A stretch of 64,000 nucleotides of DNA. It comes from Sulfitobacter aestuariivivens. GTDB lineage: Bacteria; Pseudomonadota; Alphaproteobacteria; Rhodobacterales; Rhodobacteraceae. Numbering within the stretch: the first letter of the stretch is position 1; each line of letters opens with the position of its first letter. A program made the position numbers and the translations under genes. The notes beneath the pieces were generated by a model. That model was not told the origin of the DNA, ran no database searches, and saw nothing but the letters and a program-made list of their open reading frames with translations. Of this stretch, positions 60,441 to 64,000 are shown in pieces. The stretch spans positions 620,001 to 684,000 of the forward strand of contig NZ_JACTAG010000002.1 in assembly GCF_014763045.1 (NCBI RefSeq), in the 5' to 3' direction.

Positions 60441-61877
60441 TCACGCCGCGCGTCGCCGTCCCTCGGAAACCCCCAGCGGGAATACTTTCGCCGGGTTCAG
60501 CAACCAGCCCGGATCAAACACATCCTTGACCGCCATCTGCGCTTCAAGATCGGCAGGCGCATACTGCACATCCATCAGATCGCGCTTTTCGATCCCCACA
60601 CCGTGCTCGCCCGTCAGACACCCGCCTGCCTCGACACAAAGCCGCAGGATGTCGGCGCCAAAGGCCTCGCACAGTTCCAGATCACCGGGTTTGTTAGCAT
60701 CAAACAGGATCAGCGGATGCATGTTGCCGTCGCCCGCATGAAAGACATTGCCCACCTTGAGACCGTACTGCGCGCTCATCTCGCCGATCCTGCGCAACAC
60801 CATGGGCAACGAAGAGACCGGGATCGTCCCATCCAGACACATGTAGTCGTTGATTTGCCCCATCGCACCAAAGGCCGACTTGCGCCCCAACCAGATCCGC
60901 GCACTTTCCTCATCCGACGTGCTCTCGCGCAACTCGACCGGATTGTGCCGCCTTGCGATCTGCTTGATCAGCCCCAACTGATGGTCGATTTCCGCATCTG
61001 ACCCTTCGACCTCGACAATCAACAGCGCTTCGCACATCGGATATCCCGCCTGCGCGAAAGCCTCGGTTGCCTCGATGCAGGGCCGGTCCATGAACTCGAT
61101 CGCAACCGGCAAGACACCCGCCTTGATGATATCGCTGACGCAGGCGCCGGCGACTTCATTGTCGTCGAACCCCATCAACACGGGCCGTGCACCTTCCGGC
61201 TTGGGCAGGATCCGCAGCGTCGCCTCAGTGACAACACCCAGTTGCCCTTCCGATCCACAGATCAGACCCAGCAGATCAAGTCCCCCGGCGTCCAGATGCC
61301 CGCCGCCGATCTCGACGACCTCGCCGTCCATCATCACCATTTTGACGCCCATCAGATTGTTGGTCGTCACACCGTACTTGAGGCAATGCGCGCCTCCTGA
61401 ATTCATCGCGATATTGCCCGCAATCGCACAGGCCAGCTGTGACGACGGGTCTGGCGCATAGAAAAACCCATCTTCCTCCACCGCGCCCGTCACGCTCAGG
61501 TTGGTCCGCCCCGTCTGCACCCGGATCAACCGGTTGTCATAGTCGGTCTCGATGACGTCGTTCATCCTTGCCACTCCCAGGATGACACTGTCGGCCGTCG
61601 GCAAGGCCCCCCCGGCAAGCGATGTGCCGGAACCGCGCGGCACCACAGGCACGCCTTCCGCATGGCAGATCTTCAGAACATCGGACACCTCCTGCGTGCT
61701 GGCAGGCAGAACCGCGACCATGGGCGGGCACTTGTAAGCAGTCAGCGCATCACACTCGTACGCGCGGGTCTCCCGCTCGTCATGGATCACCGCATCCGCC
61801 GGAAGCACCTCAAGAAGCCGTGACACCACCCGCGCCTTACGAGAAAGGACCCGTGGGTCCGGGACCGGCATTTCCAT
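60441..61877 (-). CDS. glcD: Glycolate oxidase subunit GlcD (FAD-linked oxidase)
   Basis: ATG at 61877 follows GGAGGAGTCTGCC; the long upstream extension is rejected. The 478-residue protein has an FAD (PCMH) domain with VPVVPRGSGTSLAGGALP and LACAIAGNIAMNSGGAHCLKYGVTTNNLMG, and the C-terminal FAD-oxidase domain with GNVFHAGDGNMHP (His residues near the flavin) and GCLTGEHGVGIEKRDLM. It oxidises glycolate or D-lactate-type 2-hydroxy acids. It is the first gene of glcDEF. The start is 24 bp from a perfect inverted-repeat operator candidate. Confidence 0.96.
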   Translation of the reverse strand: MEMPVPDPRVLSRKARVVSRLLEVLPADAVIHDERETRAYECDALTAYKCPPMVAVLPASTQEVSDVLKICHAEGVPVVPRGSGTSLAGGALPTADSVILGVARMNDVIETDYDNRLIRVQTGRTNLSVTGAVEEDGFFYAPDPSSQLACAIAGNIAMNSGGAHCLKYGVTTNNLMGVKMVMMDGEVVEIGGGHLDAGGLDLLGLICGSEGQLGVVTEATLRILPKPEGARPVLMGFDDNEVAGACVSDIIKAGVLPVAIEFMDRPCIEATEAFAQAGYPMCEALLIVEVEGSDAEIDHQLGLIKQIARRHNPVELRESTSDEESARIWLGRKSAFGAMGQINDYMCLDGTIPVSSLPMVLRRIGEMSAQYGLKVGNVFHAGDGNMHPLILFDANKPGDLELCEAFGADILRLCVEAGGCLTGEHGVGIEKRDLMDVQYAPADLEAQMAVKDVFDPGWLLNPAKVFPLGVSEGRRRAA

Positions 61878-61900
61878 GGCAGACTCCTCCGCGATTCGAT

Positions 61901-61923
61901 ATTGGTAAAATAATATTACCAAT
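61901..61923. promoter_or_regulatory. Perfect 8-7-8 inverted repeat, operator candidate for glcDEF
   Basis: ATTGGTAA (61901-61908), a 7-nt AT-only spacer, and TTACCAAT (61916-61923) form a perfect palindrome 24 bp upstream of glcD and 45 bp upstream of the divergent DUF599 gene. ATTGGT/ACCAAT half-sites resemble those bound by GntR/FadR-type regulators such as PdhR, LldR or GlcC, but these usually have shorter spacing. No regulator gene for it is in the window. Confidence 0.65.
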
Positions 61924-61967
61924 TTATCTCGCTGGCAACCGACGTGCCCGCGCAGTAAGAGCATACC

Positions 61968-62660
61968 ATGAATTGGCTGGACCGTATCGCCCTCTTTGAA
62001 CCGCTCGATTTCGCGGCAGTTGCCTTGATCTTTGCCTTCTGGGCCGTCATCGGCTGGCGGGTGGAGCATCCGGCAAAGGACCATTTGTCCGTCTCGCGGA
62101 TCATGGCAGAATACCGCCGCGAATGGATGCGCCAGATGATCACCCGGGAACCGCGCATCTTTGACGCACAGACGGTGGCAACACTGCGACAGGGCACCTC
62201 GTTTCTCGCGTCAACCTGCGTCATTGCTATCGGCGGGACACTTGCTCTGATCGGAAATGCCGAACGGGTGGCGGGCGTCGCCGAAGATCTGACACTGATG
62301 ATGCACCCCGCAATCTTCTGGGAAATCAAGTTGCTGTTGGTTGTCTTTTTCCTGACCAACGCCTTCCTGAAATTCATCTGGTCGAACCGACTGTTTGGCT
62401 ATTGTTCTGTGGTCATGGCCGCAGTCCCGAACGACCCTGCTGATCCACAAGCATCTGTCGTCGCTGAAAAAGCGGGTGAGCTGAACATCACAGCCGCCCG
62501 CAGCTTCAATCGGGGTCTGCGGTCAATGTACTTCTCTTTGACCAGCCTGGCCTGGCTCGCCGGCGCAATCCCGCTCATTTTGGCGGCATTTGTGACCCTG
62601 ATTGTGATCTGGCGTCGCGAATTTGCATCGCATTCTCGTGCGATCCTATTGGTCAAATAG
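61968..62660 (+). CDS. DUF599-family membrane protein
   Basis: The 230-residue protein starts MNWLDRIALFEPLDFAAVALIFAFWAVIGWRVEH. It has four membrane helices (about 14-32, 75-95, 115-135 and 195-220). MAEYRREWMRQMITREPRI, DAQTVATLRQGTSFLASTCV and NRGLRSMYFSLTSLAWLAG are the family landmarks. The function is unknown. It is divergent from glcD, sharing the palindrome region, and is followed by a small secreted-protein gene after 44 bp. Confidence 0.92.
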   Translation: MNWLDRIALFEPLDFAAVALIFAFWAVIGWRVEHPAKDHLSVSRIMAEYRREWMRQMITREPRIFDAQTVATLRQGTSFLASTCVIAIGGTLALIGNAERVAGVAEDLTLMMHPAIFWEIKLLLVVFFLTNAFLKFIWSNRLFGYCSVVMAAVPNDPADPQASVVAEKAGELNITAARSFNRGLRSMYFSLTSLAWLAGAIPLILAAFVTLIVIWRREFASHSRAILLVK

Positions 62661-62704
62661 GCGCAACTCCTATATAGTGTGCAATCGTATTAGGTAATGA
62701 AACC

Positions 62705-63058
62705 ATGAAAAAACATGTATTTGCAGCTATTTTAGCATTCGCGGGCCCCGCCTTGGCGGACGCGCCGGTTATTGAAAACGTGGCAGTTAACAAGTCAGGG
62801 GACATTTGGCGCTTCGATGTCACCTTGTCCCACAAGGATACCGGATGGGAAGATTACGCCGACGGTTGGCGCGTCCTCGACCCGGAGGGTCGCGAACTTG
62901 GCGTCCGCAAACTGGCGCACCCCCACGTGGAAGAGCAACCTTTCACGCGTTCTCTCTCTGGCGTCAGAATTCCCCAGGATGTGACAGAGGTGGGCATTCA
63001 AGCCAGCGATTCACGTGGTGGCTGGTCTTCTCCGATCACGCGCATAAAGCTGCGATAG
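62705..63058 (+). CDS. Small exported protein of unknown function
   Basis: The 117-residue protein has a signal peptide (MKKHVFAAILAFAGPALADA) and a mature beta-sandwich-like region with VIENVAVNKSGDIWRFDVTLSHKDTGWEDYADGWRVLD, GVRKLAHPHVEEQPFTRSL and VQASDSRGGWSSPITRIKL. It is Trp/Asp-rich, with no Cys. No family is recognised. It is 44 bp after DUF599, possibly co-transcribed, and convergent with rlmH. Confidence 0.85.
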   Translation: MKKHVFAAILAFAGPALADAPVIENVAVNKSGDIWRFDVTLSHKDTGWEDYADGWRVLDPEGRELGVRKLAHPHVEEQPFTRSLSGVRIPQDVTEVGIQASDSRGGWSSPITRIKLR

Positions 63059-63095
63059 CCACGGCGTTGGGCTAAATGGCAGAAGAACGCGTGCT

Positions 63096-63566
63096 TTACG
63101 CCCGGTGGTATGGACCCCCGGCAAGGATTGAGGCGGACCGATAAAGCTGTTCGGCCAGCATGACCCGCACCAGCATGTGTGGCCAGACCATCTTACCAAA
63201 TGACAAAGCGTGATCGGCCTTTGCGCGCAGGCTGGGGTCAATCCCATCCGCGCCGCCGATCAGCAGAGCCACATCACCGCGCCCGGTATCGCGCCAGGTG
63301 CCAAGGCGCATGGCAAAATCAGGTGACGTCTCAACTTTGCCGCGTTCATCCAACGCGCAGATCAGCGCGCCTTGCGGCACAGCCTTTTCCAGCAGCACCG
63401 CCTCGGCCGACATGCCTCCGCCCTTGCGATCTTCGACTTCGATGACGCGCGCGGGACCAAGGCCCAGCGCACGGCCCGTCCGGTCGAACCGGGTCAGATA
63501 GTCGTCAATGAGAGTTTTCTCCGGCCCGGCGCGCAGCCGTCCGACAGCAACAATATGAAGGCGCAT
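63096..63566 (-). CDS. rlmH: 23S rRNA (pseudouridine1915-N3)-methyltransferase
   Basis: The 156-residue SPOUT methyltransferase starts [27 protein letters not shown]. It has the SAM-knot motifs [35 protein letters not shown] and [25 protein letters not shown]; the PYHR ending is diagnostic. It methylates pseudouridine 1915 in 23S rRNA. It follows rsfS on the same strand (18-bp gap), a pairing seen in many bacteria. Confidence 0.97.
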   Translation of the reverse strand: MRLHIVAVGRLRAGPEKTLIDDYLTRFDRTGRALGLGPARVIEVEDRKGGGMSAEAVLLEKAVPQGALICALDERGKVETSPDFAMRLGTWRDTGRGDVALLIGGADGIDPSLRAKADHALSFGKMVWPHMLVRVMLAEQLYRSASILAGGPYHRA

Positions 63567-63584
63567 CGCCGTTCGCAGACGTGG

Positions 63585-63950
63585 TTAATGCGCAGCCGAG
63601 GCCGCGTCAGGGGAAAGCCACATCTTTTCCAGCTGATAGAACTCGCGCACTTCAGGGCGGAACACATGGACGATCACATCGCCCGTGTCGATCAGAACCC
63701 AATCGCCGATATCCTTGCCTTCAAGGCGCGGGGTACGCCCTGTTTCGTCCTTGACCCGCTGCACAAGCTTTTCGGCAATCGCGGCCACCTGACGGGTCGA
63801 ACGGCCCGAACAGATCACCATGTAATCGCCAATAGCCGTCTTGCCACGCAGATCGATCTCCACGATGTCTTCGGCCTTGTCGTCTTTCAGAGAGGAAAGG
63901 ATAAGAGCAAGCAGCGCTTCGCTGGTTGTCTCGGTTTGGGCGGTCGTCAT
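63585..63950 (-). CDS. rsfS: Ribosomal silencing factor RsfS
   Basis: The 121-residue protein has a helical N-terminus and the RsfS core: ALILSSLKDDKAEDIVEIDLRGKTAIGDYMVICSG, then STRQVAAIAEKLVQRVKD, DWVLIDTGDVIVHVFRPEVREFYQLEKMW, all family signatures. It binds L14 of the large subunit and blocks subunit joining in starvation. It forms a two-gene unit with rlmH. The 50 bp to the window's right edge (63951-64000) show no gene I can support. Confidence 0.96.
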   Translation of the reverse strand: MTTAQTETTSEALLALILSSLKDDKAEDIVEIDLRGKTAIGDYMVICSGRSTRQVAAIAEKLVQRVKDETGRTPRLEGKDIGDWVLIDTGDVIVHVFRPEVREFYQLEKMWLSPDAASAAH

Positions 63951-64000
63951 GACCGCACCGTGATCCGCAGCCTCAGCTGCGTGAACGTGAATTGACAGGA

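Noticed and set aside
60441..62084. Extended start of glcD at 62084
   Set aside because: The extension covers the operator palindrome and the start of the divergent DUF599 gene. A strong GGAGGAG site supports 61877.

Overview
The window looks like chromosomal DNA from a Roseobacter-group alphaproteobacterium (Rhodobacteraceae). The DNA is GC-rich and gene-dense. Many same-strand neighbours overlap by the 4-bp ATGA or 1-bp TGATG arrangement. The gene content is typical of that group: 2,4-dienoyl-CoA reductase FadH, a GlnK-AmtB pair, a GlcD/GlcE/GlcF glycolate oxidase, a DUF1523/DUF6638-type gene block and a GT14-type glycosyltransferase beside a sulfotransferase. No species is claimed. I saw no rRNA, tRNA, CRISPR array, prophage, transposase or insertion sequence. 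The window is cut inside a MaoC-like gene at its left end.

Layout: (1) 1-19.5 kb is ordinary metabolic and housekeeping DNA: MaoC-like dehydratase (partial), VOC protein, FMN reductase, two OmpA-type envelope proteins, an Ada-like repair protein, Nth, a PfkB sugar/nucleoside kinase, RppH, FadH, a CorA/ZntB transporter, a LysR regulator, CinA-like protein, SfsA, Map, an aminotransferase, RsmD, a ferredoxin-reductase-like flavoprotein and a peroxiredoxin. (2) 19.5-28.7 kb, all on the minus strand: MscS channel, pterin dehydratase, a FemAB-like acyltransferase, GDPD, RidA, a two-gene type I secretion exporter (ABC plus HlyD) and a class A PBP. (3) 28.9-30.6 kb: glnK-amtB with a UUCG-loop terminator. 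(4) 30.7-36.1 kb: a secreted lectin-like protein, aromatic aminotransferase, mercaptopyruvate sulfurtransferase, GST, SmpB, an SGNH hydrolase and an M50-type membrane protease. (5) 36.2-38.7 kb: a divergent sulfotransferase/glycosyltransferase pair, probably for a sulfated surface glycan. (6) 38.9-46.3 kb: eight co-directional genes of unknown function, with one AAA+ ATPase, one long coiled-coil protein, one lipoprotein, three small membrane proteins and two large uncharacterised soluble proteins. This is the strongest candidate here for an undescribed system. (7) 46.5-55.8 kb: MFS transporter, alpha/beta hydrolase, succinate-semialdehyde dehydrogenase, gamma-glutamyltransferase-like enzyme, an ECF sigma factor overlapping a membrane vWA/DUF3520 protein, and Hsp20. 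(8) 55.9-61.9 kb: two tandem secreted trypsin-fold proteases and the glcDEF operon behind a perfect inverted-repeat operator candidate. (9) 62-64 kb: a DUF599 membrane protein, a small exported protein, RlmH and RsfS.

Two small intergenic repeat families recur. One is a 34-bp palindrome-containing element, at 38.8 kb and 60.4 kb. The other is a 22-bp element, present as an inverted pair forming a long hairpin at 8.8 kb and as a single copy at 50.1 kb. Starts were moved inward from the longest reading frame wherever a Shine-Dalgarno sequence, signal peptide or domain boundary supported it. Family names are from recognition of motifs and have not been checked by database search.
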